A stretch of DNA of 64,000 bases from an uncultured Eggerthellaceae bacterium (GTDB lineage: Bacteria; Actinomycetota; Coriobacteriia; Coriobacteriales; Eggerthellaceae), in the NCBI GenBank assembly GCA_934617425.1, contig CAKTUD010000003.1, positions 62,001-126,000 on the forward strand, in the 5' to 3' direction. Numbering within the stretch: the first letter of the stretch is position 1; each line of letters opens with the position of its first letter. This document shows, piece after piece, positions 26,602-35,151 of the stretch. The position numbers and the translations under genes were made by a program. The notes beneath the pieces are model-generated. The model was not told where the DNA came from and did not search any database. It saw only the letters and a list, made by a program, of their open reading frames with translations.

Positions 26602-27969
26602 ATGGTTAATTCCTTTATGGGCATCACTTTTTGCGTCCACACTTTCGGTTGCCAAATGAACAAACATGATTCTGAGCGTGTTTTCGGAATGCTTGAGAAT
26701 CTTGGCGCCACGGCAGTCGACACCATCGAAGAAGCTGATGTCGTCGTTTTCATGACTTGTTGCGTGCGCGAAGCGGCCGATACTCGGCTTTATGGACAGG
26801 TCGGCTCCCTCAAAAACGTGCCGCTGCGCAAAGGTAGCCCGCTTGCCAAGCGCATTGTCGCCGTAGGTGGATGCATCGGTCAGCGCGATGGTCAAAAGCT
26901 TATCGACAAGCTTCCCCATCTTGATATCGTTTTCGGCACGAACAATCTTTCTTCGCTACCAGCGCTGATCGAAAGCGCTATGGAAGATGGTAGCCATCAT
27001 GTCGAGATACGCGAATCGTCTAGCGAATTCTCAACCGATTTACCTACAGATCGCGAGCATTCGTGGGCTGCCTGGCTTCCTATCACTACAGGCTGCAACA
27101 ATTTCTGCACATATTGCATCGTTCCGTATGTGCGCGGACGCGAGAAATCACGTGCTCTCGAGGATATACGTCTCGAAGCCCAAGCATACGTTGATTCCGG
27201 AGTTAAAGAAATCACCTTGTTGGGGCAGAACGTCAACTCATATGGCCGCGACCTTTATGGCGAGCCTCGTTTCGACCAAGTACTCGATGCTGTTGCAGCG
27301 ACGGGGATCAAGCGCTTGCGTTTCGCTACAAGCCATCCGAAGGATCTGACGGATGGCGTTATCGCGAAATTTGCCGAACTGCCCAACTTGATGCCTGCAC
27401 TGCATCTCCCGGCCCAATCGGGTTCCAATCGCATCCTCAAGCTCATGAATCGCGTTTACGATATCGAACATTACCTCGAGCTAATCGATAAGCTTCGTGC
27501 GGTCAAGCCTGATATCGCGCTTTCGACCGACATCATCGTCGGTTTCCCAGGCGAGACGGAAGAAGATTTCCAGGCAACCTACGATCTTGTTAAAAAGGTC
27601 GGCTATCACCAAGTATTCACTTTCATCTATTCCAAGCGCGAGGGGACTCCTGCCGCTAAGATGGTTGACGATACTCCACGCGAGGTTATCCAAGAGCGTT
27701 TCGATAGATTAGTCGATCTCGTTCAAGAGCAGGCTTATATAGCCAACCAACCGGAAATCGGCAAAACGATCGAGATTTTGGTTGAAGGTTGCTCTAAGCG
27801 TGATGAGCGTATCCTTGTGGGCAAAAGCCCTAAAAACCAAACTGTTCATGCCCCAATCGAGGAGGGCATGAATATAAATGATCTGGTTGGCCGTTTCGTT
27901 AACGTGCGCATAGATGAGGCGCGTACGTGGTATTTACGCGGCAAAGCCATCGGCGAGGCGTTCGATTAG
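26602..27969 (+). CDS. miaB: tRNA-2-methylthio-N6-dimethylallyladenosine synthase MiaB
   Basis: 455 residues from ATG 26602. UPF0004 cysteines are in HTFGCQMNKHDSE, MTCCVREAAD and GGCIGQ; radical-SAM motif CNNFCTYC is followed by VPYVRGREKSR, the MiaB signature. A TRAM domain ends the protein. The usual N of NTCxVRE is M here. MiaB methylthiolates i6A37, the product of MiaA, encoded six bases downstream. The longer frame from 26491 overlaps spoVS and is not used. Confidence 0.96.
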   Translation: MVNSFMGITFCVHTFGCQMNKHDSERVFGMLENLGATAVDTIEEADVVVFMTCCVREAADTRLYGQVGSLKNVPLRKGSPLAKRIVAVGGCIGQRDGQKLIDKLPHLDIVFGTNNLSSLPALIESAMEDGSHHVEIRESSSEFSTDLPTDREHSWAAWLPITTGCNNFCTYCIVPYVRGREKSRALEDIRLEAQAYVDSGVKEITLLGQNVNSYGRDLYGEPRFDQVLDAVAATGIKRLRFATSHPKDLTDGVIAKFAELPNLMPALHLPAQSGSNRILKLMNRVYDIEHYLELIDKLRAVKPDIALSTDIIVGFPGETEEDFQATYDLVKKVGYHQVFTFIYSKREGTPAAKMVDDTPREVIQERFDRLVDLVQEQAYIANQPEIGKTIEILVEGCSKRDERILVGKSPKNQTVHAPIEEGMNINDLVGRFVNVRIDEARTWYLRGKAIGEAFD

Positions 27970-27974
27970 GCGCT

Positions 27975-28913
27975 ATGGGCAAGGTCGTCGTTATCGTTGG
28001 CCCAACGGCTTCTGGTAAAACCGCTTTGGCGCAAGCGCTTGCGCTGAGGGTTGATGGGGAAGTGGTAAGCGCCGATTCGATGCAGGTATACAAGGGGCTC
28101 GATATCGGCACGGGGAAGTTGATGCCCGACGAGCGTCTTGTTCCGCACTACGGATTCGATATAGCCAAGCCCTCCGAACCCTATTCGGCTGCTCTTTTTC
28201 AAGATTACGCCCGCGGTTGCTTTGCTGATATATTCGCGCGCGGCAAGCAGCCCATACTGTGCGGCGGCACGGGTTTCTATGTTCGTGCAGCAATAGATGC
28301 CTACGACTTTCCAAAGGGCGAGCAAATCGATAACTTTATAAGGGAAAAGTGCCTTGCGCTGGCGGAAAGCAGAGGTGCGCAAACTTTATGGAAGAAGCTT
28401 TTCGAATACGATCCCGCCAGTGCAGCGATAATCCCGCAGAATGACGTGAAGCGCGTTGCGCGTGCTTTCGAGTTGCTAAGCGAGGGAACGAGCTATGCGA
28501 AACAGAAAGAAAACCTGTCGTCGATAAGCGAGATGGTTCCTTCTGTCTGGATCGGTCTGAAGGTCGACCCAGAAATTCTTCGCAAGCGGATTGACGCACG
28601 CGTTGACGAGATGTTCTCAAAAGGTTTGGTGAAAGAAGTGCGCGGTCTGCTTGATTGCGGGCTGCGTTATGCCATTACCGCCAAGCAAGCTATCGGATAC
28701 AAGGAGGTTGTCGCCTATCTCGACGGTCGGCAAACTTTAGACGGAGCTAAACAGCAGATCAAGATGGCAACGCATCGTTATGCGAAGCGTCAACGCACAT
28801 GGTTTCGCAAAGAAGCGCGTGTTCATTGGATTGATGCTAACGAGCTTGATCTCGATGCCATGTTGGCAGATTCGATGAGGATTCTTCTTGACGGGAATGT
28901 TTTCAATGCTTGA
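27975..28913 (+). CDS. miaA: tRNA dimethylallyltransferase MiaA
   Basis: 312 residues. P-loop GPTASGKT at residues 9-16; DSMQVYKGLDIGTGK near 36-50; CGGTGFYVRA near 95. It transfers dimethylallyl to A37 of tRNAs reading U-starting codons. The start ATG 27975 lies five bases after the miaB stop. The 3' end overlaps hflX by a few bases. The miaB-miaA-hflX order combines tRNA modification with ribosome rescue, as in many bacteria. Confidence 0.97.
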   Translation: MGKVVVIVGPTASGKTALAQALALRVDGEVVSADSMQVYKGLDIGTGKLMPDERLVPHYGFDIAKPSEPYSAALFQDYARGCFADIFARGKQPILCGGTGFYVRAAIDAYDFPKGEQIDNFIREKCLALAESRGAQTLWKKLFEYDPASAAIIPQNDVKRVARAFELLSEGTSYAKQKENLSSISEMVPSVWIGLKVDPEILRKRIDARVDEMFSKGLVKEVRGLLDCGLRYAITAKQAIGYKEVVAYLDGRQTLDGAKQQIKMATHRYAKRQRTWFRKEARVHWIDANELDLDAMLADSMRILLDGNVFNA

Positions 28914-30207
28914 AACCGAAACCTTGCGCGAGCGCGCGCTGATCGTAGGGATCGAACGTCCAGATCAAAAATGGCCACTTGAGTCTTCGATGGAAGAACT
29001 TGTCCGATTAGTTGACACGGCAGGTGCCGACGTCGTTGCTTCGGTTACGCAAAAGCTCTCTTCGCCGAATCCAAGAACTTTTGTCGGCTCGGGCAAGGTT
29101 GCCGAAATCAACGCACTGGCCGAAGCGAATGATTGCGATTTAGTGGTTTTCGACGATGAACTTACGCCATCGCAGCAGGTCAATCTCGAGAAGGGAATCG
29201 ATCGCTCGATTAAAGTTATAGACCGAACCGCCTTGATTTTGGATATTTTCGCGCTTCATGCTACGAGCAAAGAAGGGCGTTTGCAGGTGCGTCTCGCGCA
29301 AAACCAGTATCTCTATCCTCGTTTGCGAGGTATGTGGGCTCATCTTGCCTCGAATCGCATGGGCGGCGGTGTGGGATCTCGTTTCGGCGAGGGTGAGAGT
29401 CAGCTCGAGATCGACCGCCGTATCGTCCGAAAGCGCATCACCTCGATCAAGCGCCAACTTAAACATCTGGAAGAGGTGCGCTCTGTTCAGCGAGTTAATC
29501 GCTATGGTGGCTCTGTGTTCAAGGTGTCGCTTGCAGGTTACACCAATGCCGGGAAGTCTACTCTTCTCAATGCGCTTACCGATGCAGGGGTTTTAAGTTA
29601 CGACAAGTTGTTTGCAACCCTCGATTCGACAACGCGCAAGCTCAAGTTGCCCGAAGGATGCGAGGCCACTATCACCGACACGGTTGGCTTCATCAAGAAG
29701 CTTCCTACAACGCTCGTCGAGGCTTTTAAATCGACGCTCGACGAAATCACTGGTTCCGATTTGATCCTGCACGTGATTGATGCTTCGAGTGACGAGCGCT
29801 CTTATCAGATAGAGGCCGTTGAAAATGTGTTGGGTCAGATAGGGGCCACCTGCATTCCGCGTATCGAGGTTTTCAACAAGAGCGACCTTTTGAGCGAAGA
29901 TGAAATCACCGCATACGGGAAACGCTTTCCGAATGCAGTGTTCATTTCGGCGCTCGGCAAATGGGGTATGGATGAGCTTATTGAGCGCATCGCCTACGTC
30001 TGCGCCTCGCGCGATGTTTTGCTGAATGTCGTTCTTCCTTTTGATAAAGGTGCGCTTGCAGCTCGTGCTCACAGGGAATGTAACATCATTTCTGAAGAAT
30101 TCCTTGAGGATGGGACACATCTTAGCATGCGCGTCCCTATGACGTGCTTCGACGCCTTTGCTCCTTATTTGGTTGATTCGAAATCCGATTTGGAAATCGG
30201 AGTATAA
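28906..30207 (+). CDS. hflX: GTPase HflX
   Basis: About 433 residues. The N-terminal HflX domain (TFVGSGKVAEI, VVFDDELTPSQQVNLEK) is followed by a coiled linker and a GTPase domain with G1 GYTNAGKST near 211 and G3 DTVGFIKKLP. HflX splits stalled 70S ribosomes. ATG 28906 is preferred; ATG 28897 or TTG 28888 in the same frame are possible. All overlap the miaA 3' end, implying coupling. It converges with lexA, and 48 bases without a clear hairpin separate them. Confidence 0.95.
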   Translation: MLETETLRERALIVGIERPDQKWPLESSMEELVRLVDTAGADVVASVTQKLSSPNPRTFVGSGKVAEINALAEANDCDLVVFDDELTPSQQVNLEKGIDRSIKVIDRTALILDIFALHATSKEGRLQVRLAQNQYLYPRLRGMWAHLASNRMGGGVGSRFGEGESQLEIDRRIVRKRITSIKRQLKHLEEVRSVQRVNRYGGSVFKVSLAGYTNAGKSTLLNALTDAGVLSYDKLFATLDSTTRKLKLPEGCEATITDTVGFIKKLPTTLVEAFKSTLDEITGSDLILHVIDASSDERSYQIEAVENVLGQIGATCIPRIEVFNKSDLLSEDEITAYGKRFPNAVFISALGKWGMDELIERIAYVCASRDVLLNVVLPFDKGALAARAHRECNIISEEFLEDGTHLSMRVPMTCFDAFAPYLVDSKSDLEIGV

Positions 30208-30255
30208 AACGCACGAAAGCGCGACTTGCGCGTGTGTGCGAACGGGTTGCAGTGG

Positions 30256-30906
30256 CTACAAACGCCTGAAAACAGCGACGACTTTCCCAGCGATTGAACA
30301 GTTTCGCGTGATAATCGGTTCCATTGTGTGGTTTTCTGGTTGGAGCCTGATATAGTCCTTCTCTCTGAAAAAACGTTTTACCGTTGCGCCGTCCTCTATG
30401 ATCGCAACGACGATATCGCCGTTGTTGGCAACCTGCTGCTGCTTCACGACTACGTAATCTCCGTCGTTGATGCCTGCCTCGATCATCGATTCGCCGCGCA
30501 CCGAGAGCATAAACGAAGCGGAATCTCCGACGATGTCGGTGGGCAGGGAGATGGTGTCGGTAATGTTCTCTTCGGCCAAAATAGGCTCACCGGCGGCAAC
30601 GTTGCCAACCAGCGGCACATCGATTGTTTTGCTGAAGCTTGGGCGAATGACGTTCTCGGCTATCGGTTTATGCCCATTGATTTCTTGGGCGGCCGAGGTA
30701 AGGATAATCGAGCGCGACTTCAGATGGTCGCGAACTATATACCCTTTTTCTTCCAACGCTTTCAAATGCACATGGACCGTCGATGGGGAAGACAGGCCCA
30801 AATCTGAGCAAATCTCACGAACGGTCGGCCCATAACCTCTTTTAGCGATGTTCTTCTCGATGCATTCGAGAACAGCTTTCTGCTTTTTGGTGAGCTTATC
30901 CGCCAT
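30256..30906 (-). CDS. lexA: SOS repressor LexA
   Basis: 216 residues from ATG 30906 (GAAAGGG eight bases upstream). The winged-helix domain contains YGPTVREICSDLGLSSPSTV. The A105-G106 cleavage site (NVAAGEP), Ser140 (RGESM) and Lys177 (ATVKRF) of the self-cleavage site are present. The promoter region carries three LexA boxes shared with the divergent small gene. An in-frame ATG at 30933 would place the start inside the first box and is rejected. Confidence 0.98.
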   Translation of the reverse strand: MADKLTKKQKAVLECIEKNIAKRGYGPTVREICSDLGLSSPSTVHVHLKALEEKGYIVRDHLKSRSIILTSAAQEINGHKPIAENVIRPSFSKTIDVPLVGNVAAGEPILAEENITDTISLPTDIVGDSASFMLSVRGESMIEAGINDGDYVVVKQQQVANNGDIVVAIIEDGATVKRFFREKDYIRLQPENHTMEPIITRNCSIAGKVVAVFRRL

Positions 30907-30926
30907 GACTGACCCTTTCAAAAATA

Positions 30927-30996
30927 CGAACAAATGTATGATAATTCATTGACAAGAACTTTTGTTCGAATTATTATAAACACGAACAAGGGTTCG
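30927..30996. promoter_or_regulatory. Divergent SOS promoter region with three LexA boxes
   Basis: Boxes: CGAACAAATGTATG (30927-30940), AGAACTTTTGTTCG (30955-30968) and CGAACAAGGGTTCG (30983-30996), 28 bases apart start to start. On the plus strand TTGACA (30949-30954) and TATTAT (30972-30977) form a 17-base-spaced promoter with box 2 inside the spacer. Box 1 lies just upstream of lexA. Confidence 0.9.
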
Positions 30997-31017
30997 ATGC
31001 AAGCGATGGAGAAAATT

Positions 31018-31338
31018 ATGGCTATCAAGAACAACCACTATGCCACTTCTGGAAACAATGCTCTTGATTTGCATTATGGGGAACATTGCCAAGGTGCTTT
31101 GATAATCAGCTTTCCGAGCAATGGAGTACGGGATAAACGCGTAGATGAGATTCATGACATCGATGCCGAGATCGTTTCTTCTCGTGTCGGGATTGCCCGC
31201 AAAAACGATTTGATTACCCGCTTGCTAAACGAAGATCTTGCTGGTGTTAATCTAGGCCGCTTCACTCATGTCGAAACCGCACGGGCGTTTGCTCTAGGTA
31301 TAGCTGCTTGCGTCGTAGCGCTAGTCGTGGGAATGTGA
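31018..31338 (+). CDS. Small SOS-regulated tail-anchored membrane protein, divergent from lexA
   Basis: 106 residues from ATG 31018 (GGAG nine bases upstream); ATGs at 30997 and 31006 are alternatives. Residues 1-86 are hydrophilic, and 88-105 form a single C-terminal membrane helix ending two residues later. No LysM or other domain is recognised. It has a near-consensus promoter overlapped by LexA boxes, so it should be among the most strongly SOS-regulated genes here. Its position, divergent from lexA and before nrdR, is that of YneA, DivS and ChiZ, the SOS cell-division inhibitors of other Gram-positives. Those carry the helix plus an external LysM or other domain, which is missing here. 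A division-inhibitor role is inferred from context. Confidence 0.75.
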   Translation: MAIKNNHYATSGNNALDLHYGEHCQGALIISFPSNGVRDKRVDEIHDIDAEIVSSRVGIARKNDLITRLLNEDLAGVNLGRFTHVETARAFALGIAACVVALVVGM

Positions 31339-31379
31339 AATCTACGTCTTATCGACGGTTTTACGCATGCGCTGCTCTT

Positions 31380-31408
31380 TTGACCGGTACTTGTCTGCTT
31401 CGTGTTAC
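31380..31408 (+). promoter_or_regulatory. Candidate nrdR-dut promoter
   Basis: TTGACC (31380-31385), 17 bases, TGTTAC (31403-31408), ending 27 bases before the nrdR start. Confidence 0.45.
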
Positions 31409-31435
31409 TCTAAAGCTATCGAGAAAAGGAGCAGT

Positions 31436-31885
31436 ATGCGTTGTCCTTCTTGCGGCTATATCGAATCAAAGGTAATCGATTCGCGACCTTCTGATGATGG
31501 GTCGTCTATTAGGCGGCGCAGAGAATGTTTAAGCTGCCATAATCGTTTCACTACTTACGAGCGCCTTATCGATAATCCCTTATTGGTGATAAAGAACGAT
31601 GGCTCTTCGGAGGCCTATGACCGAACGAAGCTCATGCGTGGCTTGCTAATAGCTTGCGCCAAACGTCCGATTTCGCCCGAGCAGATTGATTCGCTAGTCG
31701 ATAGCATCGAGAATGAACTTCGGAGCGCGCCTAAAAACGAGATAGCTTCCAAGCAACTTGGAGATATGGTGCTTGTCCGCCTAGCAAAACTCGATGAAGT
31801 TGCTTATGTACGGTTTGCTAGCGTGTATAAGGACTTTCAAGATCTAGAGGGATTCTACGCAACATTAGAGGAGTTAAGGAAATGA
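31436..31885 (+). CDS. nrdR: Transcriptional repressor NrdR
   Basis: 149 residues. The zinc ribbon uses C3, C6, C31 and C34 (MRCPSCGY, RECLSCHNRF), followed by an ATP-cone domain (about 49-139) that senses ATP/dATP. NrdR represses ribonucleotide reductase genes through NrdR boxes; no nrd genes are in the window. AAAAGGA precedes ATG 31436. The last four bases overlap dut (ATGA), linking dNTP-pool control with dUTP removal. Confidence 0.97.
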   Translation: MRCPSCGYIESKVIDSRPSDDGSSIRRRRECLSCHNRFTTYERLIDNPLLVIKNDGSSEAYDRTKLMRGLLIACAKRPISPEQIDSLVDSIENELRSAPKNEIASKQLGDMVLVRLAKLDEVAYVRFASVYKDFQDLEGFYATLEELRK

Positions 31886-32367
31886 CCGCGATTGAACCAT
31901 TTGCAGAGTTGAGATTTTCTACGGAGATTGAGCTTCCGATAAAGAAGACGAATGAGAGCGTTCAGTTGCCCAAGTATGCTTACAGCGGGGATGCCGCTCT
32001 CGACTTGCCAGCGGCGGAATCGTTGATTTTACAGCCATTTGAGCGAAAGCTCGTTTCAACCGGTCTCGCCATAGCTATTCCCGAAGGCTATGCTGGCTTG
32101 GTTATACCAAGAAGCGGCCTGGCTATCAAACACGGCATCTCCATCGTCAATGCTCCTGGTTTAATCGATAGCGGATATCGCGGCGAGCTTAAAGTGATTC
32201 TTGTCAATCTTGATCCTCATACGCCATTTGAAATCAAAACCGGAGACAGGATAGCTCAACTGATGCTGGTTAAGATTCCCGTGGTTAAGCTTGACCAAGT
32301 AGAGGAGCTGCCTTCTTCCGAGCGGGGAGAAAGCGGTTTCGGTAGTAGCGGCTTGCATACTATTTAG
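31882..32367 (+). CDS. dut: dUTP diphosphatase
   Basis: 161 residues. Trimeric dUTPase motifs are visible: DAALDLPA, IPRSGLAIKHG, NAPGLIDSGYRGE, GDRIAQLML and the C-terminal arm RGESGFGSSG. About 20 residues precede the core. It hydrolyses dUTP to dUMP and PPi, preventing uracil incorporation. It is translationally coupled to nrdR and followed by a hairpin. Confidence 0.97.
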   Translation: MTAIEPFAELRFSTEIELPIKKTNESVQLPKYAYSGDAALDLPAAESLILQPFERKLVSTGLAIAIPEGYAGLVIPRSGLAIKHGISIVNAPGLIDSGYRGELKVILVNLDPHTPFEIKTGDRIAQLMLVKIPVVKLDQVEELPSSERGESGFGSSGLHTI

Positions 32368-32380
32368 GGCCCGCGTCAAC

Positions 32381-32410
32381 ATTTCCCTATATGTTGTCAA
32401 ATAGGGAAAT
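32381..32410 (+). terminator. Hairpin after dut
   Basis: ATTTCCCTAT and ATAGGGAAAT form a 10-bp perfect stem with a 10-base loop, 13 bases after the dut stop; no T run follows. Confidence 0.55.
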
Positions 32411-32471
32411 AAAGTCGCTCCGTTATAGCAATTGAATATGACGTTCATGTTCTATTAGCGATTGGTAAACC

Positions 32472-33113
32472 ATGAAACGCGATGACGAAACCACGAACAA
32501 GAAGCCTCCGACACCTCCAATAGGCTATCGCTCACCGACATCTGATTCTCTCGATTCTGCAGTTCCTCGCGAGGCGGAAGATACGCAAGCGGATGATATG
32601 TCGGAAGAAGCATCGGAGAATCCCGATGACGAGACCGACTTGCGTAACACGAACACATGTTCTAATGTAGGGGAGCAGCGAGGAATAGAAAATGAGAGCG
32701 ATACATTTAAGAAATGCGAATCATTCCAAAACAAACCCCCTGCCTTAAGCGAAGAGGAAACGAAGGCGGTGCTTTCGCTCAGGAGGTATTCCCTTTACGC
32801 AATCACGGGTGCGTTTATTTCGTTTTTAATCGGGGGTTCACTGCTTGCATTAGTTTCCCTGATCTGCGGAATCGTATGTTACCGAAAGACATCGCAATTC
32901 AACGAAGCGCATCCTAGCTTAAGCGAATACGCTCCAGCTTTCAAAAAGCGCGCCGTTATTGCTATCGTCGTGCCTGCGGTTGCTCTTATCTTAAACGTCA
33001 TCGCGGTTGCGGTTCTTATGCCAGTCATTCTTCAGGCGGCGCAAACAGGAGACTACTCCATGCTTTTGGGTGGTGGCGCAACGAACAGCGTAACCAATTC
33101 AACGTGGGGATAA
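32472..33113 (+). CDS. Hypothetical membrane protein, DUF4190-like
   Basis: 213 residues. The first 100 are hydrophilic, rich in Pro, Asp, Glu and Ser and probably disordered. Two hydrophobic stretches follow (about 110-135 and 160-190), separated by a Cys/Tyr/basic loop and ending in a Gly/Asn/Thr tail. The pattern resembles DUF4190-type small membrane proteins; I do not recognise a function. No strong ribosome-binding site is seen before ATG 32472. A weak AACCCAAA/TTTGGGTT pairing (33132-33169) follows the gene. Confidence 0.6.
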   Translation: MKRDDETTNKKPPTPPIGYRSPTSDSLDSAVPREAEDTQADDMSEEASENPDDETDLRNTNTCSNVGEQRGIENESDTFKKCESFQNKPPALSEEETKAVLSLRRYSLYAITGAFISFLIGGSLLALVSLICGIVCYRKTSQFNEAHPSLSEYAPAFKKRAVIAIVVPAVALILNVIAVAVLMPVILQAAQTGDYSMLLGGGATNSVTNSTWG

Positions 33114-33224
33114 CGGCAGCGGGATCTTATTAACCCAAATAAGTAATAATCGACTTCCTTGTTTGGGTTTAACTTAGCTGTGAGAGGCCACAGTGTCTTA
33201 GAATTTAGAAAAACGTGATAATAT

Positions 33225-34169
33225 ATGTTATGTAAACCTAGTAATGCAAAATACAACAAGTTTACTTTGAAGATGGCAATGGAGATTGCCGCCCCTCATA
33301 CATGGCCTGCAGCAATTCTGCCTACCCTTGTTGCGGTTTGTGCAGCTGCAGCCGTTGAACACGCGGTTTCGGTGTCGGCTTCGCTCGTTTGTTTGCTTAT
33401 CGTCGTCCTTATGCAATCGGCAGTCAATACATTCAACGATTACTATGACTTTGTTAAAGGAACCGACTCTGAAGATGACAACGTTGATCCAAGTGATGCC
33501 GTTCTTGTTTACAACAACGTAAACCCGAAATCGGCTCTTCGGCTAGCCGTATCTTTCTTGATTGTCGCTTTCGGCTTGGGTGCCTACATTATTTATCGCG
33601 CTGGCTTTATTCCCCTGATAATTGCTCTGATAGGCGCTTTGTTTGTTGTTGTTTACTCCGCAGGGAAAACGCCCGTTTCTTATCTTCCGATCGGAGAACT
33701 TGTAAGCGGTTTCGTTATGGGGGGGCTTATTCCCCTTGCGGTATATATGGCTATCACGCTGGAATTCAATTGGATAGTTTTGTTTTGGTCGTCCCCGCTT
33801 ATTATCGGCATCGGCTTGATTATGTTCACAAACAACACCTGCGACGTCGAACGAGACGTCGCAGCAAGACGGAAGACCCTATCTGTTTTGCTTGGTCGCG
33901 ACAAGGCTCGTAAACTCTATCACGCCATGGCATATGCGATGATTGTGCTGATTCTGCTTATCGTCGCCGTTTATTTCTCACCAGGTTTGCTCATTGCGCC
34001 TTTTATGCTTTTAGCTGGAAACACCGCATTTAAAGCCCTTATGAAAAATCCTCTTGTCCAGGCATCGCGCTTGCAGGCTATGCCGCAGATATTGACGGTG
34101 AACGTGATTTTCGGATCTTTTTACGCCGTCTCTATCCTATTCGGGGGTTTGGCAACTTTGGTATTCTAA
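33225..34169 (+). CDS. menA: UbiA-family prenyltransferase, probably MenA
   Basis: 314 residues, about eight membrane helices. The two Asp-rich motifs are NDYYDFVKGTDSEDD and DVERDVAARRKTL, which bind the prenyl diphosphate through magnesium. The opening ELAAPHTWPA-type sequence (here EIAAPHTWPAAILPTL) is typical of MenA, which attaches the prenyl tail to dihydroxynaphthoate in menaquinone synthesis. No other men genes are nearby. The start is uncertain: ATG 33225 or ATG 33273, neither with a clear ribosome-binding site. It converges with gluQ. Confidence 0.85.
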   Translation: MLCKPSNAKYNKFTLKMAMEIAAPHTWPAAILPTLVAVCAAAAVEHAVSVSASLVCLLIVVLMQSAVNTFNDYYDFVKGTDSEDDNVDPSDAVLVYNNVNPKSALRLAVSFLIVAFGLGAYIIYRAGFIPLIIALIGALFVVVYSAGKTPVSYLPIGELVSGFVMGGLIPLAVYMAITLEFNWIVLFWSSPLIIGIGLIMFTNNTCDVERDVAARRKTLSVLLGRDKARKLYHAMAYAMIVLILLIVAVYFSPGLLIAPFMLLAGNTAFKALMKNPLVQASRLQAMPQILTVNVIFGSFYAVSILFGGLATLVF

Positions 34170-34191
34170 AACGCACATATCGTCGAGTGGT

Positions 34192-35145
34192 TTAGCGCCA
34201 CTGAATCTGTATGACTCCGTTCCATTTTTGCGCGATTTTCTCCAAATCGAAGACAGCAAGAAGATCTTCGACGGCAGCTGGTTCATCATATTCCGTCAAC
34301 CCGACAACGTACGCGATGTGCCCTATCACGGCCTCAGCGGAACCGTAGAGCTGCAGCAATCTGTCTATAGAAGCATCTTTGTCTCGTTTTGACAAACGTC
34401 TATTTTCTCGAGAGACAAGCAAAGGGATATGAGCGTAAGTGCAGGCGGGCAAACCAAGAAGGTCTTGCAAATAAATCTGCTCTGGGGTGCTGTTGAGAAG
34501 GTCTACTCCCCTTGTCACCGAATTCACTCCTTGAGCAGCATCATCTACGACAACGGCAAGTTGATACGCAAACGCGCCATCGGAGCGCTTGATGAGGAAG
34601 TCCCCACATTCGCTCATCAGGTTTTGACGGTATTCGCCTTGAATAGCATCAACGAAAGAGTATGTTTTATCGGGAACTATTAAACGAGTGGCCGGAGACT
34701 TCGATAGGGATTTTACAGCAACCTCTTGACTGTTCAAATTTCTGCAAATGCCGGGATAGACGAATTTTTCGCCGTAATGTGGAGCGGATGCTGCATGTAA
34801 ATCGGCGCGAGAGCAGAAACAGGGATACAACAAGTTCCTGCTCTGCAGCTCGCTTACAGCTGATTGATAAGCTTCGTTGCGCGTGCTTTGGTAATATGGC
34901 CCAAAATCCCAGGTCAATCCTAGTTTTTCGAAATCTCGCTGCACTGCATCGATATATTCGCATTTAGACCTCTCTCGATCGAGGTCCTCGATGCGCAAAA
35001 CCATATCTCCGCCTTGTGATTTGGCGATAAGCCAAGCAAGCAGGGCGGAGAAAATATTCCCTGCATGCATCCGGCCTGTTGGGCTTGGGGCAAAACGTCC
35101 GATGACATGCTTTGATGTAGTCTTGTGCTGATTATCGTTTGGCAT
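34192..35145 (-). CDS. gluQ: Glutamyl-Q tRNA(Asp) synthetase
   Basis: 317 residues, much shorter than GluRS and lacking the anticodon-binding domain. HIGH-like HAGN lies at 27-30, KMSKS-like LSKRDKD near 251, and cysteines in CFCSRADL and YPGICR bind zinc. GluQ-RS attaches Glu to queuosine in tRNA-Asp. It begins six bases after the iorB stop, so it is probably the last gene of the iorA-iorB-gluQ transcript despite an unrelated role. Confidence 0.9.
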   Translation of the reverse strand: MPNDNQHKTTSKHVIGRFAPSPTGRMHAGNIFSALLAWLIAKSQGGDMVLRIEDLDRERSKCEYIDAVQRDFEKLGLTWDFGPYYQSTRNEAYQSAVSELQSRNLLYPCFCSRADLHAASAPHYGEKFVYPGICRNLNSQEVAVKSLSKSPATRLIVPDKTYSFVDAIQGEYRQNLMSECGDFLIKRSDGAFAYQLAVVVDDAAQGVNSVTRGVDLLNSTPEQIYLQDLLGLPACTYAHIPLLVSRENRRLSKRDKDASIDRLLQLYGSAEAVIGHIAYVVGLTEYDEPAAVEDLLAVFDLEKIAQKWNGVIQIQWR

Positions 35146-35151
35146 TTCGCT

